A program made the position numbers and the translations under genes. Positions 1 to 8,326 of a stretch of 64,000 nucleotides of DNA are shown here, piece after piece. Below the pieces are notes generated by a model that saw only the letters and a program-made list of their open reading frames with translations, was not told where the DNA came from and made no database searches. Location: assembly GCA_031292035.1 (NCBI GenBank), contig JARLHX010000125.1, forward strand, positions 1 to 64,000, written 5' to 3'. Every line of letters starts with the position of its first letter. Positions within the stretch are counted from its first letter, which is position 1. The stretch is from Negativicutes bacterium. GTDB lineage: Bacteria > Bacillota_C > Negativicutes > Sporomusales_B > JARLHX01.

Positions 1-1
1 A

Positions 2-136
2 ATCACCGGCGAAAAATCACTGCAAGAGGTGGGCGAAGAGATCTACCAGGAGATTTTGGCTGTTGCCTCAGGCAAGTTATCCAAGGCCGAAGTGCTTGGC
101 CATGACGAGCAGTTTTGTATTACCCGGATGCCCTAA
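2..136 (+). CDS. UxaA-family (altronate/galactarate dehydratase) C-terminal fragment
   Basis: The frame enters from the left edge and ends at TAA 134-136, leaving 44 residues. The pattern EEVGEEIYQEI-LAVASGKLSKAEVLGH is the familiar end of UxaA/GarD-type sugar-acid dehydratases, which remove water from altronate, galactarate or related hydroxy acids in the cytoplasm using a metal. Only the tail is visible, so substrate cannot be judged. Being directly upstream of two ACS-type MFS transporters, it suggests that this end of the window handles sugar acids or similar carboxylates. Recognition rests on a short conserved tail. Confidence 0.6.
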   Translation: MTGEKSLQEVGEEIYQEILAVASGKLSKAEVLGHDEQFCITRMP

Positions 137-150
137 AAAGGAATTGGACA

Positions 151-199
151 CCGTATCGCCTTTGCGTGGACGTTTGCCGACTGCGCTGAGGCGATACGG
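151..199. repeat. Inverted repeat downstream of the dehydratase
   Basis: CCGTATCGCC (151-160) is exactly complemented by GGCGATACGG (190-199) around a 29-base loop. No T-run follows, so it is not a classic intrinsic terminator; it could be an operator or a weak RNA hairpin. The rest of the interval up to the next gene is AT-rich and shows no clear promoter. Confidence 0.5.
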
Positions 200-425
200 A
201 AAATAATTGCGTGTGGCAAAAATAGAAAAAATGAAAATTAAAATTTTGTTAAGATTTTTTTGAATATTGGTATTTATCTAAAAAGGAATGGTCGTTTGGA
301 TCTGCACATTGCCTATATATTAGACTGGCATTGCAGGTGTGTTGGCTGTTATTCTGTGTAAAATACTGGGAGGGTGACATTGTCTAAGTAATGTAGGATA
401 ATTAATTGGAATGGAGGAATTCTTC

Positions 426-1700
426 ATGCAAGATTCCGCTGTGACGACAGTGGCCATGAGTCCGACCAGGACAAGATGGCTAGGGCTATGCCTGGTGTTT
501 TTTACGACATTTATTTCAAATATCGACCGTGCCAACATTTCGATTTGTACGACGACTATCTTGAATGATTTAAGCATTACCCCGATTCAAATGGGGCTGA
601 CAACAAGTGCGTTTTCTCTGGCCTACGCGGCGCTGCAGATTCCAAGTGCCCTTTGGGTACGCAAATATGGAACTCGTGTTGCTATTGCTGTAGCCATTTT
701 ATTCTGGTCGCTGTTTACACTGACTACCGGATTGGCGACAGGCTTCCTTTTCTTGATTATATCGCGAATCTTCTTCGGTTTTGGCGAGGCTCCGGTCCAT
801 CCGGGCTTAAACCAGTATAATATGCGCTGGTTTCCGCTTAAGGAGCGGGCTTTTGCCTGCGCCATCCCCAACGCGGGATCATGGTTTGCGCTGATCGTTT
901 CGCCTCCAATCATGGTTTTGGTGCTGGAGAGTTTAGGCTGGCGCTGGGTATTTTTTCTTTGTGCAGGACTAGGGTTTGCCGCCGCAGCCTTGTGGTACTG
1001 GTTCACCCGCAATAGCCCCAAGGAGCACCCGGCAGTCAATCAGGCCGAACTGGAATATATCCAAAATGATCAGAATGTCATCATTAAAGGCGGCAAGGTG
1101 CCTTGGGCCAAACTTTTCAAGGCCCGGTCTTTTTGGTGTATTGGTCTTACTTACTTTTGCTCGGTCTATATGTTGCAATATTTTGTCTACTGGCTGCCGT
1201 TTTATTTGCAGACTCAGCTGCATATGAGCTTGAAAACGATGGGGTTTGCCGCGTCGATTCCCTGGATATTCATTTTTGTTGCCACCATGTCGGTCGGCCG
1301 AATCAGTGACAGGCTTGTTCGGGCGAACTACTCCCTGTTTGTGGCGCGGAACTGCCTGATTTTACTGGGATTCGCCGGGTCGGCAATAGCGATGTATGTC
1401 AGCACCTTCATGACCGACCCCTGGACAATTGTTATGCTGCTGAGTGTTGCCCTGGGTTTCATCGGCTTTAATATGGCCATACCCTGGGCGATTGCGCCTG
1501 ATATCGGCGGAGAGTACACCGGTATTGTCGCATCCTGGATGAATACCTGGGGACAGGTGGGGGCCGCTATTATGGCGACTGCCAGCGCCTATATTGGGAC
1601 TCACTACGGCTGGAACAATACGCTGGTCGCCCTTGTGATTGTCGCCTGCGGCGGGATACTCTCTACACTGGCTATCCGGCCGGAGAAAAGACTGGTATAG
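426..1700 (+). CDS. MFS transporter, ACS (anion:cation symporter) type
   Basis: A 424-residue protein with about 12 hydrophobic helices. The segment around NIDRANIS in helix 1 and the WVRKYGTR loop after helix 2 are typical of the anion:cation symporter branch of the major facilitator superfamily (hexuronate, galactarate, tartrate, phthalate carriers). It likely imports an organic acid with protons across the inner membrane. An ATG at 411 is in frame, but the GGAGG at 413-417 lies inside that longer reading, so ATG 426 with an 8-base spacing is chosen. It is followed after 29 bases by a second MFS gene, so the two are probably co-transcribed. Exact substrate unknown. Confidence 0.85.
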   Translation: MQDSAVTTVAMSPTRTRWLGLCLVFFTTFISNIDRANISICTTTILNDLSITPIQMGLTTSAFSLAYAALQIPSALWVRKYGTRVAIAVAILFWSLFTLTTGLATGFLFLIISRIFFGFGEAPVHPGLNQYNMRWFPLKERAFACAIPNAGSWFALIVSPPIMVLVLESLGWRWVFFLCAGLGFAAAALWYWFTRNSPKEHPAVNQAELEYIQNDQNVIIKGGKVPWAKLFKARSFWCIGLTYFCSVYMLQYFVYWLPFYLQTQLHMSLKTMGFAASIPWIFIFVATMSVGRISDRLVRANYSLFVARNCLILLGFAGSAIAMYVSTFMTDPWTIVMLLSVALGFIGFNMAIPWAIAPDIGGEYTGIVASWMNTWGQVGAAIMATASAYIGTHYGWNNTLVALVIVACGGILSTLAIRPEKRLV

Positions 1701-1729
1701 CAAGGCCACTACAAATAAGGAGGAAAAAA

Positions 1730-3046
1730 ATGACGACAGACGGCAATAACTCAAAAGCAATCCCTAAGGGGCGTTGGTTGCGGATCATACCCACGTTGAT
1801 TGTATTATATATTGTTGCTTACATGGATCGAATGAATATTGGCGTGGCGATGGCTGGCGGGATGAATGAAGCGCTCGGTCTATCGATGACTATTTCCGGT
1901 TTGGCGGCAGGAATATTCTCTGTTGGCTATTTGTTTCTGCAAATACCGGGCGGGCATATTGCCGAACACGGCAGCGCCAAAAAGTTTATCTTTTGGACCA
2001 TTCTGGCCTGGGGCGGGTTATCGATGTTGACCGGTTTTGCCCAAAACGAGTGGCAATTATTAGTGGCCCGCTTTTTGCTAGGGTTTGCCGAAGGCGGGAT
2101 TCAGCCAGCCATTCTGGTTATTATCAGTAACTGGTTTCCAGCCAAAGAACTGGGGAGAGCCAATTCCTATTTCTTTTCCTGTTTAGCCTTATCGATTATC
2201 ATTACCACGCCTTTTTCAGCGTGGATCGTTGATGTCGCCGGGTGGCGGTATATTTTCATTATCGAAGGACTTATGTCGTTGGCGCTAATTTTTATCTGGC
2301 TGCCATTAATAAGCGATCATCCGGAGGATGCGAAATGGATTTCCAAAGAAGAAAAGGAATATCTTGTTGAAACTTTGCGCGCCGAGCGGCAAGCCCAGCC
2401 TGCCGGGAGTGGGTCGGCTTCATACACCCAACTGCTTTCTAACCGCAATATGTGGCTGCTGACGGCAATATATTTATGCAATATGACCGGGCAATTCGGC
2501 TTTTTGATGTGGCTGCCGACCATTGTCAGGAATCTCACTAAGATGGGGATGACCAATGTGGGGCTGTTGTCAGCAGTACCCTATATTGCTGCGTTGGCGG
2601 GGCTCTATATTTTTGCTATTTTGTCCGACCGCGACCTGAATCGCCGGCGGTATACGACAATTATCCAAATCGGTTTTGCCCTCAGCCTTTTATTATCTAC
2701 CCAATTTTCCCAACAAATCTGGGTTTCCTACGCCCTGCTCGTCCTGACAGGCTTGTTTACAAAGGCCTATAACGGTCAATTTTGGACACTGCCGCCATTA
2801 TTATTCCCAGCCGGAATAGGCGGAGGAGCCCGTGGCGGTATCAACGCGATTGGCAACCTCGGCGGCTTTTTTGGACCGTTTCTGGTGGGCTGGATAACTA
2901 CCCTGTTTAATATGCAAGTTGCCATATATTGTTTGGTTGGTATTTCGCTTGTAGGGGCAGTGATGACACTGTTCCTGCCGGAGGTCACCGCCGGGAAAGT
3001 GGGACAAGCAGCAGCTTCGCCACAGCAAAAGATGGGTAAATGTTGA
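1730..3046 (+). CDS. MFS transporter, ACS type
   Basis: A 438-residue, 12-helix transporter of the same superfamily as its upstream neighbour but clearly divergent from it. The helix-1 motif YMDRMNIGVAMA and the loop GGHIAEHGSAKK are ACS-like. An AGGAGG lies 7 bases before ATG. A cytoplasmic loop near residues 205-225 is rich in charge, as usual between helices 6 and 7. Two unlike ACS carriers side by side, followed by a Tat-exported hydrolase, suggest uptake of two related compounds, for example a lactone and its acid, or import and export of substrate and product. That division of labour is inference. Confidence 0.85.
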   Translation: MTTDGNNSKAIPKGRWLRIIPTLIVLYIVAYMDRMNIGVAMAGGMNEALGLSMTISGLAAGIFSVGYLFLQIPGGHIAEHGSAKKFIFWTILAWGGLSMLTGFAQNEWQLLVARFLLGFAEGGIQPAILVIISNWFPAKELGRANSYFFSCLALSIIITTPFSAWIVDVAGWRYIFIIEGLMSLALIFIWLPLISDHPEDAKWISKEEKEYLVETLRAERQAQPAGSGSASYTQLLSNRNMWLLTAIYLCNMTGQFGFLMWLPTIVRNLTKMGMTNVGLLSAVPYIAALAGLYIFAILSDRDLNRRRYTTIIQIGFALSLLLSTQFSQQIWVSYALLVLTGLFTKAYNGQFWTLPPLLFPAGIGGGARGGINAIGNLGGFFGPFLVGWITTLFNMQVAIYCLVGISLVGAVMTLFLPEVTAGKVGQAAASPQQKMGKC

Positions 3047-3087
3047 TTGGTTAAACAGGTTGTAAGTTATAAATAGGAGGTTTTGTT

Positions 3088-4065
3088 ATGAGAGACAGCA
3101 AGATCACCCGGCGTACTTTTCTTAAAGGGGCCAGTGCGGTCACCCTGGCGGCAGTCAGTGGGATCGGCCTCGAAAAGACTTTTGCCGCATCTTTCCCCGC
3201 TGAAATCCTGGTACCCAATTCATCAGGCACCGGGGTGCCCCGCCTCAAAGCGCCGGCTAATGCCTGTGACTGCCATCATCATATTTATGACGACCGTTTT
3301 CCTTTCACCGGTTCGTCCAAGCGGGCCCAGACCAATGGCCGGGTAGAAGACTATCGGCTGCTGCAGCGGCGCATCGGTACAACCCGCAATATCGTCGTCA
3401 ACCCTTCGGCCTATGGCACCAATAATGATTGCACCGTGGATGCGCTATCCCAGTTCGGTCCTGATACCACCCGCGGGATAGCGGTTGTTGATACCAGCGT
3501 CTCGGATGCCGAGCTGCAGCGGCTGGATGCTGCCGGTATCCGCGGTATCCGCTTTACCCTGTTTGATCCAGCCACCTCGGTCACTTCGGTCGATATGATC
3601 GAACCGTTGGCCAAGCGGGTCAGTGACCTTGGCTGGCACTTGCAAATCCATATGCGGGGCGATCAGCTTGTGGCTGCTGAAGATATGCTCAACCGCCTCA
3701 CTGTGCCCATCGTCTTCGACCATATCGCCCGCCTCCCTCAGCCGGAGGGTACCGATCATCCGGCCTTCGCCATCATTTGTCGTCTCCTCGACAATGGCCG
3801 TACCTGGGTCAAGTTGTCTGGCGCCTACCAAGACACTAAGGTCGGCCCGCCGACTTACGCCGATATAACCAAAGTGGCTCAATCCTTTGTCAAGTATGCC
3901 CCCGAGCGCATGGTGTGGGGCAGTGATTGGCCTCATCCGACCGAGAAGCAAAAACCGGACGACGCCATTCTCTTTGACTTGCTTGCAGAATGGGCGCCTG
4001 ATCAAAAGACGGTGCACCGCATTCTTGTCGACAATCCGGCCGCCCTTTACGGGTTCCCGAAGTAG
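3088..4065 (+). CDS. Tat-exported amidohydrolase (PF04909, LigI-like)
   Basis: 325 residues. The N-terminus has a twin-arginine signal (ITRRTFLKGA then a hydrophobic stretch, about residues 6-33), so the folded enzyme should be exported by Tat. The mature part is an amidohydrolase_2 TIM barrel: the metal-type motif CDCHHHIYD near residues 61-69, FDHIARLP in mid-protein and WGSDWPHP near residue 278 holding the usual catalytic Asp. The closest known types are 2-pyrone-4,6-dicarboxylate lactonase and D-galactarolactone isomerase. With sugar-acid genes upstream, a lactone-opening or isomerising role outside the cytoplasm is plausible. A cytoplasmic relative lies at 13061. GGAGG precedes ATG. Confidence 0.82.
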   Translation: MRDSKITRRTFLKGASAVTLAAVSGIGLEKTFAASFPAEILVPNSSGTGVPRLKAPANACDCHHHIYDDRFPFTGSSKRAQTNGRVEDYRLLQRRIGTTRNIVVNPSAYGTNNDCTVDALSQFGPDTTRGIAVVDTSVSDAELQRLDAAGIRGIRFTLFDPATSVTSVDMIEPLAKRVSDLGWHLQIHMRGDQLVAAEDMLNRLTVPIVFDHIARLPQPEGTDHPAFAIICRLLDNGRTWVKLSGAYQDTKVGPPTYADITKVAQSFVKYAPERMVWGSDWPHPTEKQKPDDAILFDLLAEWAPDQKTVHRILVDNPAALYGFPK

Positions 4066-4100
4066 CGTTACCGACAGTCTATCGGCTCCAAGTAAAAGTA

Positions 4101-4133
4101 AGACCCCAAGGGCTAGCCCTTGGGGTCTGTTCT
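4101..4133. terminator. Perfect 13-bp hairpin between convergent genes
   Basis: AGACCCCAAGGGC (4101-4113) pairs exactly with GCCCTTGGGGTCT (4116-4128). It sits between the amidohydrolase and fabH, which converge, so it probably ends transcription from both sides; the T-run is weak. Confidence 0.75.
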
Positions 4134-4169
4134 GTCGTTAGGCTTGATGCTGCACAGATGCGGCAAGTA

Positions 4170-5162
4170 TTATTTACACCATTTAATAACACTGGCCGCC
4201 CAGGTCAGGCCACCGCCGAAGCCCACTAATACGAGGACGTCGCCATTTTTGATTTTGCCGCTTTGGACAGCCTCGGCAAGGGCAATCGGAATGGAGGCCG
4301 CCGACGTGTTGCCATATTTATCAACATTGACGATGACTTTATCCATTGGCAGGCCAAGACGTTTTGCTGCCGACTGAATGATGCGGATATTCGCCTGGTG
4401 GGGCACTAGATAAGTGATATCGGCCGGAGAAAGTTTCGCGTCTTCAAGCGCCTTAATGGCAGATTCACCCATGATCTTGACGGCGAATTTAAAGACTTCT
4501 GTACCGTTCATGCTGATATAGTGCAGTCGATCAGAAACCGTCTGTGCCGATGCAGGCTGCCGGGAACCGCCAGCTGGCAACTTTAAGAGGTCGCCGCCTG
4601 TGCCGTCCGCCCCTAAATTCATTCCGAGAATTCCGCAACCGGGCTGGGTCTCGCCCAGAATAACCGCTCCCGCGCCGTCGCCAAACACGATGCTGGTGTT
4701 CCTGTCAGTCCAGTCCGTGATTTTCGATAAAGTTTCCGCACCAATAATTAAGATTTTACGATAAGTGCCAGATTTGATAAACTGACTAGCGACAACTAGG
4801 CCGTAAACAAACCCGGAACAAACAGCAGTCAGATCAAAAGCGGCGGCGTTCATTGCTCCCAGGTTTTTTTGTACGAGACACGCAGAAGATGGAAAGGCCA
4901 TATCTGGTGTGACGGTAGCAACGATGATCAAATCGAGTTCGCTGGCGGTAATCCCCGCGTCCGCCAAAGCTATCTGAGCCGCCTTTGTTGCTATATCCGA
5001 AGTAGCTTCGTCCTGGGCGACAATACGGCGTTCGTGGATACCGGTACGGGCGACAATCCATTCGTCAGTGGTATCTACCATCTTCTCAAGATCTTTATTG
5101 GTGACAATCTTGTCCGGCACATAAGACCCTAACCCCAAAATGCCTGCAAATTTCTCATTCAT
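4170..5162 (-). CDS. fabH: 3-oxoacyl-ACP synthase III (KAS III)
   Basis: 330 residues, normal length for FabH. It condenses acetyl-CoA (or another short acyl-CoA) with malonyl-ACP to start fatty acid synthesis in the cytoplasm. The catalytic triad is visible: Cys115 in LTAVCSGF, His in VPHQANIRI and Asn in KYGNTSAAS; the early TDEWIVARTGIHERR signature and the C-terminal GFGGGLTWAA are also present. It stands alone on the minus strand, not in the usual fab cluster. A TATAAT -10 box reads on the minus strand at 5218-5223, but its -35 is weak. No FapR-type operator was recognised. Confidence 0.95.
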   Translation of the reverse strand: MNEKFAGILGLGSYVPDKIVTNKDLEKMVDTTDEWIVARTGIHERRIVAQDEATSDIATKAAQIALADAGITASELDLIIVATVTPDMAFPSSACLVQKNLGAMNAAAFDLTAVCSGFVYGLVVASQFIKSGTYRKILIIGAETLSKITDWTDRNTSIVFGDGAGAVILGETQPGCGILGMNLGADGTGGDLLKLPAGGSRQPASAQTVSDRLHYISMNGTEVFKFAVKIMGESAIKALEDAKLSPADITYLVPHQANIRIIQSAAKRLGLPMDKVIVNVDKYGNTSAASIPIALAEAVQSGKIKNGDVLVLVGFGGGLTWAASVIKWCK

Positions 5163-5371
5163 GTTATTGGTAAATCCCTCTCTCGCTTTTTATAAATCGC
5201 ACTAGCATTAGACTTCTATTATACCCGCTTTTTTCCTGTTAGAATATAGCCTTGTTACATCTTGTGAAAGAGGCGGAGGCGGAAGTGGCCTCATGGGTAG
5301 CAAATTCAGGGCTTGCAGAGATATTTAGAGTATTTGCCACTTTAGTCGGGCGGAAACATAATTAAAAGAAA

Positions 5372-5424
5372 AATTGTAAATGATAATAATTATTATTTAC
5401 AATTGAATATGGTTGATCTATAAT
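5372..5424 (+). promoter_or_regulatory. Sigma-A promoter overlapped by a Fur-type operator
   Basis: TTTACA (5396-5401), a 17-base spacer and TATAAT (5419-5424) make a good housekeeping promoter. Its -35 lies inside an AT-rich near-palindrome, 5372-5404, centred on 5388. The core TGATAATAATTATTA (5381-5395) matches the 7-1-7 Fur box TGATAAT-N-ATTATCA with one mismatch. A repressor bound there would block the -35, so the small gene downstream is probably iron-controlled (inference). Confidence 0.7.
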
Positions 5425-5432
5425 AGAATCAA

Positions 5433-5451
5433 ATAAAGGAATTTCCTTTAT
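5433..5451. repeat. 9-1-9 inverted repeat in the leader
   Basis: ATAAAGGAA / TTCCTTTAT around a single T, just downstream of the predicted transcription start of the Fur-box promoter. It could be a second operator or a small leader hairpin. Confidence 0.5.
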
Positions 5452-5484
5452 CGCAAATAAACAAGATTGAAAAGAGTGATCTAT

Positions 5485-5670
5485 ATGTCAAGGGCAACCT
5501 GTTATGAAGGATTTTGTGAAAATGAAAATAGAGAAAGCGAAGGAATCTTTAACACATTGTTTCTGATTGGTGTCGGTTTAGTAGTTGCGGTAATAATTTC
5601 GCTAACAGTATTAAACGCAGGGGCAGGCATTGACGCCAGCTATCTGCAGTACTTGGATACCGGATTTTAA
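5485..5670 (+). CDS. Small single-helix membrane protein, putatively iron-regulated
   Basis: 61 residues from ATG 5485; an upstream in-frame TTG at 5467 has no ribosome site. A short, charged, Cys-containing N-terminus (two Cys in CYEGFCENE) is followed by one hydrophobic helix, about residues 20-42, then a short tail. No family is recognised. It sits alone behind a Fur-box promoter and ahead of an intrinsic terminator, so it is a single-gene iron-responsive unit if real. It could be a small transport accessory or a redox/metal peptide at the membrane; nothing in the sequence decides. The transcript could also have an RNA function. Confidence 0.5.
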   Translation: MSRATCYEGFCENENRESEGIFNTLFLIGVGLVVAVIISLTVLNAGAGIDASYLQYLDTGF

Positions 5671-5738
5671 AGGCTGGTAACTAACCGTGAAAGAGGCGGA
5701 AGAGCCGCGTGAGCGTCTGAAATACTCTGACTACCTAG

Positions 5739-5773
5739 GCCCTGGGGAATTGACCCGCAGGGCTTATTTTTTT
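5739..5773 (+). terminator. Intrinsic terminator of the Fur-box transcript
   Basis: GCCCTG (5739-5744) pairs with CAGGGC (5758-5763), extended by an inner GGG/CCC, followed by TTATTTTTTT. Confidence 0.85.
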
Positions 5774-5884
5774 GTGCTAAGGGCTGGTTTGCAATTTTGC
5801 AGTCATATTATGCGCATGCTGAGCCGAGGATGTTTCCACACCAATTTTCCAGGGAAAATAAACCATATAAAACAATGAGAAATT

Positions 5885-5950
5885 TTTCACAATACAGTTG
5901 CAAGAAGGGCTTCGGTCGTGTAAACTAGGAGTACGTTAATTATTTCACAA
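5885..5950 (+). promoter_or_regulatory. hyd operon promoter with possible Rex half-sites
   Basis: TTGCAA (5898-5903), a 17-base spacer and TAAACT (5921-5926) form a plausible sigma-A promoter. TTTCACAA occurs twice, at 5885-5892 and 5943-5950, on either side of it; this is the half-site of NADH-sensing Rex operators (TTGTGAA-N-TTCACAA type). The left halves are degenerate, so Rex control is a suggestion only. Confidence 0.45.
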
Positions 5951-5971
5951 TTAAAGTTGGGAGGTTGTGTC

Positions 5972-6448
5972 ATGCAGCAGTTGATGGATTTTCAGGAAAT
6001 GGACGCCATTCTACAAAAGTACCGCTATGAATCAAGCAATATTATTCCGATATTGCAGGACACCCAGGCCAAGTACCGCTACCTTCCCCGGGAAGTTTTC
6101 CCCTATCTTTCGGCGAAACTTGGGATTAGCACAGCCAGGATCTACAGTGTTGCCACTTTTTACGAAAATTTTTCGCTTGAGCCAAAAGGCAAGCATGTCA
6201 TTAAAATCTGCGACGGGACGGCATGTCATGTGCGAAAATCGATCCCGATTCTCGAACGGCTGCGTAAAGAGCTGGGCCTTTCTGACACCAAGGTGACGAC
6301 TGACGACCTCCTGTTTACGGTGGAAACGGTGTCGTGTGTGGGGGCGTGCGGGCTGGCTCCTGTGCTTACTGTGAATGACAAAGTGTATCCCGCAATGACG
6401 CCGGATAAAACCAGTGAACTTCTGGCGAAGCTCAAGGAGGAAAACTGA
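5972..6448 (+). CDS. hydC: Bifurcating [FeFe] hydrogenase subunit HydC (NuoE-like)
   Basis: 158 residues from ATG 5972, chosen because GGGAGG lies 7 bases upstream; a TTG at 5957 lacks a ribosome site. It is a thioredoxin-fold [2Fe-2S] protein of the NuoE/24-kDa family: a helical N-terminus, then the Cys pairs CDGTACH and CVGACG. In electron-bifurcating hydrogenases this subunit supports electron transfer within the HydABC complex. The last codon overlaps the hydB start by one base (TGATG), indicating translational coupling. Confidence 0.93.
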   Translation: MQQLMDFQEMDAILQKYRYESSNIIPILQDTQAKYRYLPREVFPYLSAKLGISTARIYSVATFYENFSLEPKGKHVIKICDGTACHVRKSIPILERLRKELGLSDTKVTTDDLLFTVETVSCVGACGLAPVLTVNDKVYPAMTPDKTSELLAKLKEEN

Positions 6449-8322
6449 TGTTTTTGAACCGGGAAGATCTCAAGCGGGCCAGCTCGATATATAGAAAATC
6501 ACTTGAACGACAAACGAAGAAGATCCTTGTCTGTGCCGGCACGGGCTGCGTAGCCGGAGGATCACTGGAGATCTATGCCGAGTTGCTACGGTTGATTGAG
6601 GAGAAGGGCATTTCTTGCGCAGTAAGCCTGGAGGAAGAGCCGGAGGGGGATTCGATTGGCGTAAAGAAAAGCGGCTGTCACGGTTTTTGCGAGATGGGCC
6701 CGCTGGTGAGAATCGAGCCTCAGGGTTGGCTGTACATCAAAGTTAAGCCGGAGGACTGCGCCGAGATCATCACGACCTCGATTTTAGGCGACGACTTTGT
6801 CGAAAGGCTGGTATATAAAAAGAACGGGCAAACCTCTCCGACCCAGGAAGCCATTCCTTTCTATAAAAATCAGACCCGGCTTGTCCTTGATCACTGTGGA
6901 CATATCGACGCCACCTCGATCAAGGAATATTTGGCTATCGGCGGGTATACGGCGTTTGCAAAAGCCCTTTTCGATATGGGCTCAGATGAAGTGGTGAAAA
7001 CGATCGAGGAGTCCAATCTGCGTGGACGCGGCGGCGGCGGCTATCCGGCGGGGCGCAAATGGAGCCAGGTCAAGCGCCAGAAAGCTACCCCGAAATATAT
7101 TGTCTGCAATGGCGACGAGGGCGATCCGGGGGCATTTATGGACAGAAGCATTATGGAGGGTGATCCCCACCGGATGCTGGAAGGAATGATGATTGCCGGT
7201 GTGGCCTGCGGGGCGACGGCAGGCTATATTTATGTGCGGGCCGAGTATCCGCTGGCGGTCAACCGCCTGGAAACGGCCATTGCCGAGGCGCGGGAATACG
7301 GTCTTCTCGGCCAGAATATTCTCGGATCGGCTCATGATTTTGATATCCAAATCAGCAAAGGCGCCGGGGCGTTTGTGTGCGGCGAGGGTAGCGCGCTTAC
7401 CGCATCGATCGAAGGAAAACGCGGCATGCCCAGAGTCAAGCCCCCACGGACGGTGGAACAAGGGCTTTTCGGCCTGCCTACGGTGCTGAATAATGTGGAA
7501 ACCTTCGCCAATGTGGCGCTAATTATCGAAAAAGGGGCCAACTGGTATAAGGCGATCGGACCGGAAAATAGCCCTGGCACCAAGGCCTTTGCCCTAACAG
7601 GAAATATCGAGAATACCGGACTTATTGAAGTTCCCATGGGTACGACCCTGCGGGAGGTCATTTTCGATATCGGCGGCGGAATCCGCGGCGGCGCTGACTT
7701 TAAAGCCGTTCAAATCGGAGGGCCGTCAGGCGGGTGTCTGACCAAAGAGCATCTTGATTTGCCACTGGATTTTGACTCGCTGAAAAAGGCGGGGGCCATG
7801 ATCGGGTCTGGCGGACTTGTGGTCATGGATGAACATACCTGCATGGTCGAGGTGGCCCGCTTTTTCATGAATTTTACCCAGAATGAATCCTGCGGCAAAT
7901 GTGTGCCCTGCCGTGAGGGCACCAAGCGCATGCTGCACGTGCTGGAACGTATTGTTGCCGGACAGGGGGAACCGGAGGATATCGACATGCTGCTGGAGCT
8001 GGCTGACACCATCTCAGCCACCGCACTGTGCGGTCTTGGCAAGACTGCCGCCTTTCCGGTGGTCAGCACCATCAAATATTTCCGGGACGAATATGAAGCC
8101 CATGTGGTGGAAAAGCGCTGCCCATCGAAAACTTGCCAAAAACTAAAGCAAATTACTATTGACGCCAACCTTTGTCGCGGCTGCTCGAAATGTGCGCGGG
8201 TCTGTCCGGTAGGAGCGATCGCCGGCAAGGTCAAAGAGCCGTTTGTGATCGCAGCAGATAAATGCGTAAAATGCGGCGCGTGTATTGAGTCATGTGCTTT
8301 TAAAGCGATAAAGGAGGACTGA
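6448..8322 (+). CDS. hydB: Bifurcating [FeFe] hydrogenase subunit HydB (NuoF-like, NADH/FMN)
   Basis: 624 residues, cytoplasmic. Order of parts: an N-terminal thioredoxin-like [2Fe-2S] domain (CAGTGC near residue 29, SGCHGFCEMG near 90), the NuoF core with the glycine-rich GRGGGGYPAGRKW (about residues 192-204) and GDEGDPGAFMD for FMN/NADH, SCGKCVPCREG for a [4Fe-4S] cluster near residue 485, and a C-terminal two-cluster ferredoxin (CRGCSKCARVC and CVKCGACIESC). This is the NAD(P)(H)-reacting subunit at which electron flow is split between NADH and ferredoxin. It overlaps hydC by one base and is followed by hydA after four bases. Confidence 0.95.
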   Translation: MFLNREDLKRASSIYRKSLERQTKKILVCAGTGCVAGGSLEIYAELLRLIEEKGISCAVSLEEEPEGDSIGVKKSGCHGFCEMGPLVRIEPQGWLYIKVKPEDCAEIITTSILGDDFVERLVYKKNGQTSPTQEAIPFYKNQTRLVLDHCGHIDATSIKEYLAIGGYTAFAKALFDMGSDEVVKTIEESNLRGRGGGGYPAGRKWSQVKRQKATPKYIVCNGDEGDPGAFMDRSIMEGDPHRMLEGMMIAGVACGATAGYIYVRAEYPLAVNRLETAIAEAREYGLLGQNILGSAHDFDIQISKGAGAFVCGEGSALTASIEGKRGMPRVKPPRTVEQGLFGLPTVLNNVETFANVALIIEKGANWYKAIGPENSPGTKAFALTGNIENTGLIEVPMGTTLREVIFDIGGGIRGGADFKAVQIGGPSGGCLTKEHLDLPLDFDSLKKAGAMIGSGGLVVMDEHTCMVEVARFFMNFTQNESCGKCVPCREGTKRMLHVLERIVAGQGEPEDIDMLLELADTISATALCGLGKTAAFPVVSTIKYFRDEYEAHVVEKRCPSKTCQKLKQITIDANLCRGCSKCARVCPVGAIAGKVKEPFVIAADKCVKCGACIESCAFKAIKED

Positions 8323-8326
8323 CACC

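Noticed and set aside
281..320. TTGGATCTGCACATTGC upstream of the first MFS gene as a sigma-54 promoter
   Set aside because: Spacing between GG and GC is eleven, not ten.
5264..5700. Direct repeat GTGAAAGAGGCGGA (5264-5277 and 5687-5700) flanking the Fur-box gene as mobile element ends
   Set aside because: Only 14 bases, no transposase and no target duplication; chance or shared leader sequence is as likely.
5687..5878. 63-residue frame after the small membrane protein
   Set aside because: It runs through the intrinsic terminator at 5739-5773 and has no ribosome site.
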